A stretch of DNA of 64,000 nucleotides. Origin: Bombyx mori. Lineage: Eukaryota > Arthropoda > Insecta > Lepidoptera > Bombycidae. Below are positions 10,954 through 21,489 of the stretch, in pieces. A program made the translations under genes and the position numbers. The notes beneath the pieces were generated by a model. The model saw only the letters and a list, made by a program, of their open reading frames with translations. It had not been told where the DNA came from and searched no databases. The stretch's first letter is position 1; every line of letters begins with the position of its first letter. The DNA lies in contig NC_085128.1 in the NCBI RefSeq assembly GCF_030269925.1, positions 3,040,501-3,104,500 on the forward strand. The letters run 5' to 3'.

Positions 10954-12034
10954 CGAGATAGACGGAGCGACGGCGCGTAGATCGAATTCAATGTAAATGT
11001 TGATTTTTAATTATGTGGAGCTCTGCAATTTATGCAGCGCCACGTCTCAGTTTTCTCTATAAACGTAACGAGCGAGTTCTATGTATTTACGTTCGGAAAT
11101 ACGCAACTAACAACGAAGTTAATTTTACGTTTCATTAAGTTTTATTTGATTAACTTTCGACAGACGATACGTAGCTACTCATGTATTCATTTCATAAAAT
11201 GACTCCAATGAAATTGAAATTGGGATATAAATAAGAAAAATTACCATTGGTAGAGATGGATAAGTTGGTAGGATGGATAGGTTGGGATTCTTTAAAAGTA
11301 TAGTTTAATATAGAGATAATGCAATTTTAGAAACAATGACATATTTTTCCGAAATCTAAATAATAGAAAAATGAAAAAAAAGACCGTTCTTGGAACATAA
11401 CGACCTCACCGCACTGGAGCAAGTTTCATTAGGAACATTTCTTTTGTCGTCGAGTTAAAACTTTCCTGACAATGGTCGTAATTAAAAGTTGGCGGGAATG
11501 CGACCGGTGACAGCGGCAATCCGCCACAATCCCGCCAGAGGGCGCTGACAAAAAGGCGCTTAACTTGGCATGATATATAACTTCCCGTACTTTTTAGCGC
11601 ATTCACTTTGACACGGAATATGCAATGATTAGTCTCTAATGTGTGATTCGGATAACAAGTCATCAATGAAGTGAGATAAATTCTGTTTGAACATTCAGAT
11701 CACGGCAAGACGTATCTTAAAGCTTTTGTAGTTTTAATATATTATAAAATTAAGTGACATTAATCCGTGTTTTTCTGGTGTTTTCTTCGGAGACCAAATA
11801 ATGTGAAATTATGTTCTAAGTTATGTATTACAGATGTGGATGTGGTGTTTAGTTGTGATAAGTTTTTTTAGTTTCCACACGAGTTCACGCTCGAGCTCAC
11901 GTTCAAGATAGATCTAATAAGAGCTGTCCTACTAAACTAAATACCTACACTTCAAGGAAAACACGATCGCTGACAGAAGTAAACAAATAATGGTTTGTTT
12001 CAATTGAATTTTCGACGTTGTGTGTTTGACACCA
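10954..12034. other. Unique DNA including a CTCF-like site
   Basis: No supported gene. 11400-11670 is less AT-rich than its surroundings and includes the CTCF-like match listed separately. An 86-codon minus frame there (11406-11666) has no motif. Confidence 0.4.
11532..11547 (+). promoter_or_regulatory. CTCF-like binding site
   Basis: CCGCCAGAGGGCGCTG fits the CTCF core (CCANYAGRKGGCGCY), including the central AGRGGGCGC. CTCF is conserved in insects and acts as an insulator and architectural factor. A motif match alone; occupancy unknown. Confidence 0.4.
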
Positions 12035-12360
12035 TTATCTTCTTCTTTTTCTCCGCCTTATCCCACTAGGTGGGGTCGGCACATCTAATTTTTCTCTTTT
12101 TTTTTTATTGCCCTTGTAGGCAGACGAGCATACGTCCCACCTGATGGTGAGTGGTTACCGTCGGCCATGGACTTCAGCAATGCCAGGGGCAGAGCCAAGC
12201 CGCTGCCTACCGCGTTCATTCTCTTCTATCAGCCGTCATCTCAGCACTCACTTCTCTCTCTCTCTCTCTTATATCGTCATTCACAGCTCCGTCCATGTCT
12301 TCTTCGATCGCCCTCTTCCCTCTCTACCATGCGCCAATGCGCCATTATACCGAACGTTTT
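12035..12360 (-). pseudogene. LINE ORF2 C-terminus relic, interrupted by a family B insertion
   Basis: Minus-strand reading gives GRGRSKKTWTE and EMTADRREW from 12213-12360, then after the inserted family B tail CADPT-stop-WDKAEKKKKK from about 12038-12083. The order GRxKKTW, DRxxW, ADPTxWDK is characteristic of the C-termini of insect endonuclease-reverse transcriptase ORFs. Several stops and frameshifts; dead. Contains a (CT)n run at about 12253-12269. Confidence 0.65.
12097..12212 (-). mobile_element. Family B LINE 3' tail nested in another LINE
   Basis: Poly(T) 12097-12106, then TTGCCCTTGTAGGCAGACGA and CAGCAATGCCAGGGGCAGAG, ending at GCCGCTGCCTAC. Its flanks both carry TTCTCTT-like sequence of the host LINE, a probable short duplication. 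Confidence 0.75.
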
Positions 12361-12949
12361 TAAGGCAGCTGCGACTTTATCATAACAATGGTTTTAACGT
12401 GACTTACTTTTAGTTTAGAAAACATCTCAAATTTTCGCACTGAACGCGAAATTAATTTCCGAACTACTCTTTAGATAGACAAAACAAAATATCAATTTAC
12501 GTATTAATGACCACACGATACGGAAATTAAGCGCCCGCACGGTCTGGCCGGCTCCCCAGCTGTGGGTGGTGGGGGTCAAATAGCAATCTACGGAGAATAG
12601 TCTGGGCGGTTGAGTGAAATATCTAGCGATGCCGGCATCGGCCTACGAAAATGCATTGCCGAATAGATGAGACGTGGTTTTGCATGTCTAACGGGCTAAA
12701 CACCCGCCCCGAAATAGGCAGGCGTTTATCAATTTGGTCCGAAACTGCTTAGTACGAAGTTTGTGGGTTGTTAGGCTGGTCAATAGAAACGATTTGTCCG
12801 ATATCCTATGTGATGAGCAATAGAAGAATATCATTTTTGACCTAATCATTGTTTTTTACTTTCCTTCTATTATTTTGAAGGTGCTCGAATAAATAATAGA
12901 TTTTGATTCTCGTACAGTCGTTACAAAACATAGTAGATAGATAGATGAA
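12361..12949. other. Unique DNA
   Basis: A GC-richer patch at 12530-12720 (GGTCTGGCCGGCTCCCCAGC) has no ORF or repeat identity that I can support. Confidence 0.35.
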
Positions 12950-13215
12950 TGAACTGAAATGAAATGAGATGAGATGATATGGGATGAATTATAATACGTA
13001 TCAGGAAAATGGTGGCCATTTACTGAGATTTTTTCAGTGGACTTTTTGGAGGATCCCAAGAAGTTACGTCCAGCGGCTTTGTTTCATTTCCTCACATTTG
13101 TGCACTTTCTAAGATATTAAACAGTTAATAAACCACCGTTATTACACATTTAAACCTGAAGAAACATAAAAAAAATCACATAACTTCACTCCTCGCGTTC
13201 CCTCCAAAAAGTCCC
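12950..13215 (-). mobile_element. Family C retroposon lacking its poly(A) end
   Basis: Matches the copy at 20062 over the promoter-proximal part: GAGATTTTTTCAGTGGAC, AGCGGCTTTGTTTCAT, CACTCCTCGCGTTCCC. The right (5') end AAAAAGTCCC is intact, but the left side stops in the AAATG repeats with no GGGATTTTATG end or duplication, so the tail was deleted later. Confidence 0.75.
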
Positions 13216-13561
13216 TTAAACATATTCTATTATTGACAAGCATAAAATAATGTAGATGATACCTACAGAATAAAACCAATGTCAGTATAAGACAGAAGAT
13301 GTCAAAACAATATCCTACTTAGGTATCCGAGGACGCGGCTCGAACTTTAATTAGTACCAGCATTATAATAAGACTAATAATGCAAATGGATTCGAGAACA
13401 AACATAATTCCTTTATTAGCGGAGACGCCTACGTGATATATTATCGAGTTAAAATTAAATTAATTTCCCCTGCCCCGCTCCCGTCTCTCCCCGCCCATAT
13501 ATAGAGGATGTTTAATTAAAATATCTTTAAGTGATTTAGGGATGTCGGTTCAAGGATCGCT

Positions 13562-13913
13562 GCGACATTCATTCGCTTTGTTCGAAATACTTGTATACAG
13601 CGTGTTGCAGTTTAGGTATATTAGGTATATTGTTTTTATTGCATTTTTTACAATACCCACATAACAGCTAGTAGGCTTGAGGGACCGTTCTGGCTTCACC
13701 ATGGATTTTGGAGGAGCTCACGGGGCTCAGACTGAGAGATGGCGACATTTATTCGCTTTGTTCGAAATACATACATAGCGTGTTGCAGTTTAGCATGGAT
13801 TTTTTATTATTGCATTTTTTAACAAGTACCTATAGCAGCTAGTAGCCTTGAGGGAACATTCTGGCTTCACGATGGATTTTAGGATAGCTCACGGGGCTCA
13901 GTCTGAGAGATAT
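13562..13913. repeat. Tandem duplication, 180-bp unit
   Basis: GCGACATTCATTCGCTTTG at 13562 recurs at 13742. Both units carry the same order: TTCGAAATAC, GCGTGTTGCAGTTTAG, a T-rich stretch, then a family A end (GTAGGCTTGAGG / GTAGCCTTGAGG) and GAGCTCACGGGGCTCAG. Small indels separate them, so the duplication is not recent. Confidence 0.85.
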
Positions 13914-14062
13914 TGCTGACATCCTCCCTAGCATGAGCTTTACTTCGTTGAATCTACCACCGGATCGGAATCGCGATTCACTCAGAAGTTCCGGCGAGAA
14001 ACTCAGTGCGTTGTGTCGAAACGAAACGAAAAGCTCTGAGTTGTGTAGACCACAAGTCACCG
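13665..14062 (-). mobile_element. Family A tail, duplicated
   Basis: Two antisense family A ends lie inside the tandem units; the second continues to about 14062 through CACCGGATCGGAATCGCG and GGCGAGAAACTCAGTG. The ORFs here (104 and 73 codons) are readings of this repeat. Confidence 0.7.
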
Positions 14063-14248
14063 CGACTCAAAGCTTTGGTTTTCTTCGGGAATTTTCACCC
14101 GGCATCAGACTCTACTCTATTAATACATGTCTCCTGCAATTACATAAATTCATATCATCTATAAGGCAAAAACTTATCTCTGTACTTATTTACGTGAAGC
14201 TCATGTGCATCCGAAATAATTGTAAATTTAACAAAAATCACCGTTGAC

Positions 14249-14482
14249 TTTTTTTGCCTAGATGGGTGGATGAGCTCTGGTCCATCTGGTGTTAAGTGGA
14301 TACCGGAGCCCATAGACATCTACAACACAAATGCCACCACCCACCTTGAAATAAGCGTTCTAAGGTCTCAATATTTATAGTACAACGGCTGTCCCACCCT
14401 TTAAACCGAAACGCATTATTGCTTCACGGCAGAAATAGACACGGTGGTGGTACCTACTTGTGCGGACTCACAAGACGTCCAA
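14249..14482 (-). mobile_element. Bm1 SINE, 5'-truncated
   Basis: Poly(T), then TAGATGGGTGGATGAGCTC, GGAGCCCATAGACATCTACA, CACGGCAGAAATAG and GTGCGGACTCACAAGACG. The tRNA-like head is missing. Confidence 0.85.
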
Positions 14483-14880
14483 TGATTGTATCGAACCCAT
14501 GGTTAATGGTAAATTACTGTTGTTGATCTGTACATATATGGCTTATAACGTCTTTTTAATGCGGTAAGCATTATAAATTGAGAGCTATAAAAGGTTTATG
14601 TCTTAGAGTTTTCTCCGTAAATTCAATTGGAAGCCGCGCTGTGCCTCGGGACACCAATTTCCGGGGAGAATTAAATTTCCCGTTCACCTAGAAAATGTTT
14701 GAGTCTGAAAGACGATAACAGTATACATGTTGTTTATTGAAATCTTAACTAATTTGATATCTCACGTAGACATGTCGTCTTTTAAAAATAGTTTATTCAA
14801 TGTTAGTGGCGTATACGGTGCGAAAAAATTAAGTTTCTGGAAGGATTATATTATTTGCTAAAATAAATAAAACTGAATTA

Positions 14881-15178
14881 TTTTCCTACCTATTCTAGTA
14901 ACCTCAAGGGGTTATTCTAGATTCACCGATTTAGTAGGTGAGCTTACGGGGCTCAAGCCTGACGACGTTGCTAATATTAACCATAGCAAGAGTAGTGCTT
15001 CGTAGAATCTACCACCGGATCGGAAGCGCGACCCCCTGAGAAGCTCAGTGGGCTGTGTCTGTGGGTTAATTTACTCGCCGAGCCCTTCATCGCAAGCGAC
15101 GGGTTCGACGAGAACGATGACCGGTGCTTGGGGTACCTAAAAGCACTGTTAGTGGATCGGGAGGATCCGAAAGAATGA
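14881..15178 (-). mobile_element. Family A copy, long
   Basis: Starts CCTACCTATTCTAGTAACC and extends to ACTGTTAGTGGATCGGGAGG, including GCTTGGGGTACCTAAAAGCA. It is among the longest antisense copies here. The 76-codon frame 14977-15207 is its translation. Confidence 0.8.
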
Positions 15179-15214
15179 AAATAATCACAACGCACACTTA
15201 TATACAAAAGTTAA

Positions 15215-15603
15215 TCTATACATATAAATAAAATTAGAGTGTCTGTTTGTAATATTGAAATAACCGCTTTCTACTACCTGCATATGAATATATATACGGT
15301 ACTTACACTATACCACTACACCAAAATAACATTTTTTACAATTTTTGTCTGTCTGTCTGTCTTTCTGTCTGTCTGTCTGTCTGTTTGTTCCGGCTAATCT
15401 TTGAAACGACTGAACCGATTTGGATGAGACTTTCACTAATATGTAGCTGATGATATAAGGAGTGACATAGGCTACTTTTTTTAGACTAGCTTCGCCCCGC
15501 GGCGTCACGCGCAGTTATTGTTGTACCGCGCGCAACATGGCGGGACTCGCCTATCAATAATAAAATTTAATGTTTCCGAAGCGAAGCGAGGGCGGGTTAC
15601 TAG
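15215..15603 (+). mobile_element. Non-autonomous Helitron
   Basis: Begins TCTATACATATAAATAAAAT after an A (15214) and ends GAAGCGAGGGCGGGTTACTAG before a T (15604). Insertion between A and T, a TC start and a CTAG end are the Helitron rules. It contains a (CTGT)n microsatellite at about 15344-15385. No Rep/helicase ORF at 389 bp. Confidence 0.85.
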
Positions 15604-15974
15604 TAGACAATAATACTGGCCGGTACAAACGTCAGGTGATATGACGTAGGCGTCATACGATGTATTTAGAGCTGCGTTTTGTTTTGTCATTTGCGAATAC
15701 TTGCCTACTCACTACACATTCAACAAATACCAATATCAAGAATACCTTTCTATGTCGATGATCACTTGGCTTAGACTAGTACCATCGATCACCCGGCTAC
15801 TTGTGTGATCAAGATAATAATTGGCTAAGTATGATAATGTTAATAAAGAGGATTTTTATACTGGAGCCCTAACCACTGATGAATTGTATAGTATTGCACA
15901 TTTAATAAGATTGTAAAAAATACAATGCAAATAATAGTTATAAAAAAAGACAAGTCGACGACAAATCACGCACA

Positions 15975-16190
15975 ACCCCAAATTTGGATGCCATGTTTTA
16001 TGGATATCAGAGACTGACATACATACTTACATACATTTACATATATAAATTTATAGGTAAAAACACCCAGATAAAAAGCAAACAAACCTGTTCATCACAC
16101 GAATGTTTCCCCGATTTGGAAATCGAACCCACGACCCTAGGCCCATCAGTCAAGAGCGTTAACAACAGCGCCACGGAGTCAGTAATATGA
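15975..16190 (-). mobile_element. Second tRNA-derived SINE family
   Basis: On the minus strand a tRNA-like head reads GTGGCGCTGTTGTTAACG (A-box region) and GTGGGTTCGATTTCC (B-box), followed by CATTCGTGTGATGAACAGG and a short TATATGTAAATGTATGTAAG tail. This is not Bm1. The head shows mutations, so transcription is unlikely. SINEs of this layout are widespread in Lepidoptera. Confidence 0.7.
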
Positions 16191-16365
16191 GAGTAATTGA
16201 TTGATTGATTAATAATACAATCAAACTGCCTGAGGGACGAAAGATGAGTCTATGGTCGACTAATGTAAATACGTTGATAATAAAATTGTGTATTGTTAAA
16301 GCAGTGATGGGAGCAAGGTAAGGCTCTGTTAGTTCCATATAGAGTAATAATTAATGCCTTGATTA

Positions 16366-16798
16366 TCTATATATTAATACGTGAAGCAAAAGCTTTGTAT
16401 CCCTTTTTACGAAAATTGCGCGGACGGAGGAGTATGAAATTTCCCACACTTATAGAGAACATAGAGAAGTAGTGCACAATGCTAATCTTTTTTTAAATAA
16501 TGCATAAAAAATCATTAAATCAATAAAGAAAAGATTACACATACTACCATGTATTTGACACACACGCATGCATACTATTTATTTATTGTCAAACTTTTGT
16601 TCTTGACGTCTGTGGTCAAATTGAGAATAAATTAAATATTGTTTGTCTTTATGTCTAATTTGTCTATAGGTAGTCTTAGCGAAATGTGACTATAGAAGTA
16701 TAATAAATAGTCTTTGATAATAGAACCCTTATAATGTTCAAACTTATAATTTCAATTAATTATAGTCTAATTTTGACTACATACCGGGGGACCACTAG
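16366..16798 (+). mobile_element. Non-autonomous Helitron, TCTATATATTAATACG family
   Basis: Starts TCTATATATTAATACGTGAA after A 16365; ends GGGGGACCACTAG before T 16799. Contains the family block GCGGACGGAGGAGTATGAAA. The terminal hairpin (TAGTC...GACTA) is decayed here compared with the copies at 28975 and 40596. Confidence 0.8.
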
Positions 16799-17304
16799 TT
16801 AATATTAATCTATCCAATATACATTAAAATATAACAATACAGAGTTGAAAGAGTTAGGATCGCATAAATAGTCCAAAATAGGTTTGTAAATTAAAAACAA
16901 TATCGAATGAAAGAGAGGAAGCTTCTGATAGATCAATTTATTCATTTGAATTAAAATTATTCTACATATATCAGTTAATTGAAAATAAATACAGAGCTGC
17001 AACGAAAGTTGTTAATTGCAAGGTATTGGAAGTCGGTTAACTCTTAATAAGAAACAACATCTATGGTGGAACCCTTATAACTAAGCAGAACACCTCACAT
17101 GGTAAACACTTTGTACCAAGCCGTGTGATCGCAGAATGGAATAGAGTGGTAGTAACTGCATCAGCACAAACATTGAACGGCTTCAAGACTTAAATGATCA
17201 TCGACATCATCAACCAAGAATCAGTTTATTAATTCGCTATTTTTTTATAAGGACTTTTTACTGATATCATTAATTTTAATAGCGTACCACGGTTCTGATA
17301 GTGT
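16799..17304. other. AT-rich unique DNA
   Basis: A 65-codon minus frame (16805-17002) has no motif. Nothing else seen. Confidence 0.35.
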
Positions 17305-17692
17305 TTTCTTTTTCTTATATTGGTGGACGACCTCACGGCGCACCTGGTGTTAAGTGGTTACCGGAGCCCATAGACATCTAAAACGCAAAAGCGCCACCCA
17401 CCTTGAGATATAAGTTCTAAGGTCTCAAGTATAGTTCCAACGGCTGCCCCACCTTCAAACCGAAACGCGTTACTGCTTCACGGCAGAAATAGGTAGGGTG
17501 GTGGTGCCTACCAGGGTGGATTCACAAGAGGTCCTACCACCAGTAATTACGCAAATTATAATTTTGCGGGTTTGATTTTTATTACGTTACGTAACGGCTG
17601 CTCCGCCCTTCAAGCCGAAACACATTACTGCTTCACAGCAGATTGGTAGGTAGGTGGTATGCAGGGTGGTTCTACCACCATAAATGTGTCAA
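17305..17692 (-). mobile_element. Bm1 SINE with internal partial duplication
   Basis: 17305-17580 is an antisense Bm1 from tail to AATTTTGCGGGTTTGATTTT. Then, at about 17585-17690, the middle module appears again (AACGGCTGCTCCGCCCTTCA, ACATTACTGCTTCACAGCAG, GGTTCTACCACCA). So it is either a fused dimer or a second Bm1 fragment in the same orientation. Confidence 0.75.
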
Positions 17693-18085
17693 GTAAAACC
17701 CAAAAACTACTAGTCAAATAAACTAATAATGGCTCCTATGTCTAAATATTCTAAGTTTCAATAAAAAAATGCTAGTAATATTTGGATTATATACGAAAAT
17801 AAGAGTAGACTTGAAATATTTTGTTCAAAAAGCACCTTTTCAATCCGAACGACAATTCGATAAAACAAACATCGGAAACGGTCGTAAAACGAAAACACGG
17901 ATCTATCGGAACACGAAAATATAATCCGGCAATAAAACAGATTCAGCGACGTATCTCGGTGCCTAATCCGCGATATATTAAAATTCGTCTTTAAGCCTCT
18001 TACCTACGTGGAACATGTGTAATTTTAATAAAACATGTTTGTTTTTGTTACATGAAACACGTTCGGGTAATCAAAACGATTTACC
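17693..18085. other. Unique DNA
   Basis: No repeat or ORF supported. Confidence 0.35.
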
Positions 18086-18480
18086 TTTTTTTATTTTTTT
18101 TATTGCTTAGATGGATGGACGAGCTCACAGCCCACCTGGTGTTAAGTGGTTACTGGAGCCCATAGACATCTACAACGTAAATGCACCACCCACCTCGAGA
18201 TATTACTGGTGGTAGGACCTCTTGTGAGTCCGCGCGGGTGGGTACCACCGCCCTGCCTATTTCTGCCGTGAAGCGTTTCGGTTTGAAGGGTAGGGCAGCC
18301 GTTGTAACTATACTGATACCTTAGAACTAACATCTCAAGGTGGGTGGCGCATTTACGTTGTGGCTGTCTATGGGCTCCAGTAACCATTTGCCACCAGGTG
18401 GGCTGTGAGCTCGTCCACCCATCTAAGCAATAAAAAAATAAAAAAAAAGGTATAAGTTCTAAGGTCTCAGTATAGCTCAG
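18086..18480 (-). mobile_element. Older Bm1 SINE split by a younger Bm1
   Basis: Antisense Bm1 runs 18086-18203 (to CACCTCGAGATAT), is interrupted, and resumes at about 18449 with GGTATAAGTTCTAAGGTCTC. The two parts join exactly in the Bm1 consensus. Confidence 0.8.
18204..18448 (+). mobile_element. Bm1 SINE nested inside Bm1, opposite orientation
   Basis: Starts TACTGGTGGTAGGACCTC (5'-truncated) and ends with an A-rich tail at 18428-18448. It forms a long imperfect inverted repeat with the host Bm1 (about 110 bp arms), which would give a hairpin transcript. Confidence 0.8.
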
Positions 18481-18554
18481 CTTCCAGTATTTTATTGTAC
18501 TTCACCAAAAGTAGACATAATCAAGATTACTTTTACAGCGTAAATGCTCTTTTA

Positions 18555-18775
18555 TTACTTTAGTGTTTTAAGTTCATTATTCTTAGTGTTTGCACTGTTG
18601 GCAGAGTGGTTGTGGTCATCAGTTCGGGTGATGATGCGCTTCAGAAGACATCGCCATTTCTCGCGTACTGCGACCTTTCTGGGGCGCTCATTGACGGGAC
18701 CGCTTAGAGCTTTTATTTGGTCGGTCCATCGGAACGGTGATTTGAAGTGCGGTCTTATACCTTTAGTATATATTA
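18555..18775 (-). pseudogene. LINE ORF2 C-terminus relic
   Basis: The minus-strand frame is open for about 70 codons without ATG: RPHFKSPFRWTDQIKALSG, then REKWRCLLKRIITRTDDH, ending at TAA (18555-18557). RWTDxIKxLSG followed by xxWR is typical of LINE reverse-transcriptase ORF ends. The open plus frame at 18544-18780 is the shadow of this. Confidence 0.55.
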
Positions 18776-18780
18776 TATAA

Positions 18781-19346
18781 TATATGATAAGTTCATACGC
18801 TTTCTAATATATTATAGTATTCGTGCCACGACCAAGGTGTTCGTTGACATCTGAACATTGTGTTATCTACCGTTTAATCCTTGTAAAAACAAGTTTAAGT
18901 AGTAACTTCAACGGTTCCATCTTGCAGTTGTCATTGTCATTTGAGTTTCGGTGTAGTGTCTACGGATTTTGATAACTGCTTAAAGCTAACGAGACAGTGA
19001 ACCCGTTTGTCTGTTTGTGTCTATAAAGAAAATAACACTTCAGCGGTGGTAAAGTCAAACCCAAGAAGATTTCCTTTTAAAAACACGCTTTGGCGAAAAT
19101 CTGTAATGATCTAATTCTTATATTATTACTTTAATTAAGTTAATTTACAAATGATTTTACTAAGCATACCCAAAGATGGTTTAGGATTTTTATATTGTTC
19201 AAACATTCATTATTTTCGTATCCATGAGAATTATAATTTTTCTCATCAACATAAAGAAAAATTGTCGTAAATTACGTCTATGCATTCAAATAATGTACTT
19301 TATTTACTAGTTTTCAATTAAATGGTGCTTTTAAAGATAACACTTT
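18781..19346. other. Unique DNA
   Basis: Begins with an AT palindrome (ATATATTATATAATATAT near 18768-18785). No ORF or repeat otherwise. Confidence 0.35.
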
Positions 19347-19520
19347 TTCCTAACTAATAACTGGTAGCCTCGAAGGGCTATTCTGGTTTCACTGGATTGG
19401 TAGTGACTCAATCTGTTTGCTGCCCTAGCAAGAGCAGTGCTTCGCTGAATCTACCACTGGATCGGAATCGCAACTCACTGATATAATCCGGCAAGAAACT
19501 CAGTGGCTTGTGTTTATGGG
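19347..19520 (-). mobile_element. Family A tail
   Basis: TTTTTCCTAACTAATAACTG, then CCCTAGCAAGAGCAGTGCTT and CACTGGATCGGAATCGCAAC. No duplication found. Confidence 0.7.
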
Positions 19521-20048
19521 AATAGCATCAAAACTGTGCAGAAATTAGATCTAAAATAATGAGAATTGTTAGGATATAACCTCGCGTATGTACTATTCTA
19601 AAATTGATATCGTAATAAATAATCGTGTGAACACATGATTAACCACAATTATGAAGTGACGTAACAGCTCAAAATAATCAAACTTTTCTAATCCGTGTAA
19701 AGCAAAACGTTGGGGTGGAACATTCTGGAAATTGACTCGTCATGAATAATTCAGAAGGCACATACATAATGCATGTTTTATTATGTGGAACAATGGACCT
19801 TTTGTTGTTCTAAATATGAAGTTATTTTTATTTGAATTTACCGTTTACCTTCGATCGACTTTTAAATGTGCTAATCAAAAATTAATTTAATTTATGTGGT
19901 TGTAAATATGTTCATGTAAAACTGGGTAGTCGATCATTTCTGTGATAATTTTATAATTTCACTTATAAAACGTTGTAATATACAGGATTAGGCAGAATTA
20001 ACTTTTATGTTCTACATCAGCTTACAGAGCTAGCTTACGTACTGCGGT
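19521..20048. other. Unique DNA
   Basis: No feature supported. Confidence 0.35.
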
Positions 20049-20489
20049 ACTCAAAGCTTTTTTTTAAAGGATTTTATGACCTGGTAACTAAGACCTTTAA
20101 GTCATGCCTTGTTTAAATTTATATTCTTATGTTTATGAAAAATGATACTAAGGAGTGAAATGAAATGAAGACGATTAATTTGAGACATTAATCAGCTGGG
20201 ATGAAATTAAATGAAATGAGATGATATGATATGGGATGAAATAGAATCTTAGTAAAATGGTGGTCATTTACTGAGATTTTTTTAAATGGACTTTTTGGAG
20301 GATCTCGAGAAGTTACGTCTAGCGGCTTTGTTTCATGTTCCCACATTTGTGCACTTTCACAGATATTAAACAGTTAATAAACCAGCGTTATTACACATTT
20401 AAACCTGAAGAAACACTAAATAGACAAAATAAAACAAATCACACAACTTCACTCCTCGCGTTCCCGCCAAAAAGTCACTCAAAGCTTTT
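20049..20489 (-). mobile_element. Family C retroposon, longest copy, 13-bp duplication
   Basis: ACTCAAAGCTTTT is at 20049-20061 and 20477-20489. The element (20062-20476, 415 bp) is antisense: poly(T), GGATTTTATGACCTGG, AAATG-type repeats, then AGCGGCTTTGTTTCATG, and the 5' end CTCCTCGCGTTCCCGCCAAA. It has no A/B boxes, so it is not a tRNA SINE. It could be an internally deleted LINE or a SINE of another origin. Confidence 0.85.
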
Positions 20490-20929
20490 AAAGAGTTCCC
20501 ATGTGTTGCTGTCTCGTAGTGTCACCGCACGCGTCATAGTATCACCGAATTTAACCCGACACTTGTTGCTTAGATTCTTTCACGACATCACATAATGTAC
20601 ATACCGCTATTTATCAAGTTTATTACAAACTCTATTTTTGTATTTCAATAATAAACGTGAATACCAATACAATTGTCCATTTTAAATCCTTATTGTGTTC
20701 GTTGTAAGAGGTAATTCAAAATGATATTTCAATAATGAAATTATCATTAAGAGACATAGTATTTAAAAAAAAAACCAAGGCACTGGGTTTTTTCATATTT
20801 TTTCAGAGCTGTGGCTGTTTTTTGGATGCAATATCCAAAATAACGTGTTTGATATTTCAGTTAACATAAATTATTTGAAATACAATTTGAATTGAACTTT
20901 TAGCTTCACGGTTGACTGAAGAGTTCATG

Positions 20930-21110
20930 TTCCGGATTTTCATCTGATGTTAATTCGGCAGCCATCGACTTCATATCGTTAACGTCATTGCCGACATACA
21001 TCGCTTTGAAGTGTGACCAGCAATTTCATCCATCAAATCGGGATGATTTTCATTGCGTGTGCAAATTACAGGACGGTACTAGTCGTGTTAGATTACAGGA
21101 CATTTATTCC
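20930..21110 (-). mobile_element. Ancient Bm1 relic
   Basis: Only spaced similarity remains (CATCTGATGTTAATTCGGCA, GACGGTACTAGTCGTGTT). The 65-codon frame 20988-21185 overlaps it and is likely meaningless. Confidence 0.35.
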
Positions 21111-21311
21111 GTACAATGCAACAAAACCTTCGGGTACATAAAAGCGGCAACCCCACGCAGTCTATCCCTAGATAAACTTCGATGACAGGACCCTAATCGT
21201 TTGAGGGTTACCACCCTTGTCTTATTAGGCTCGAGTTCAAAAATCACATCGATTCACTTGTTGCTCTATGGTTTGACACTGTAAAGGCGTTGAGCCGCGG
21301 GACCTCGGTGC

Positions 21312-21319
21312 TGACGTCA
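21312..21319. promoter_or_regulatory. CRE palindrome TGACGTCA
   Basis: Perfect CREB/ATF site within a GC-rich patch (21282-21337). A plus frame is open from about 21194 to 21400 through this patch, and a possible donor TTG/GTATGT follows at 21336. A motif only. Confidence 0.3.
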
Positions 21320-21489
21320 CCGCGAAGAATGCGGTTGGTATGTTTTTTTTATGTTCCAAATAACCCTTTACTTAGTGTTGTGGTGACACGTGTAGTTTTA
21401 TTATAATTTATGAATATTGTAATTTAATAATTTATATTTTGTAGTTTTTTAATTTTAACTAGATAAATGAAGGCGCAAGAATAAGTTGC

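Noticed and set aside
13933..14247. 104-codon plus ORF as a gene
   Set aside because: First half is a family A repeat read in antisense; similar frames occur in other copies.
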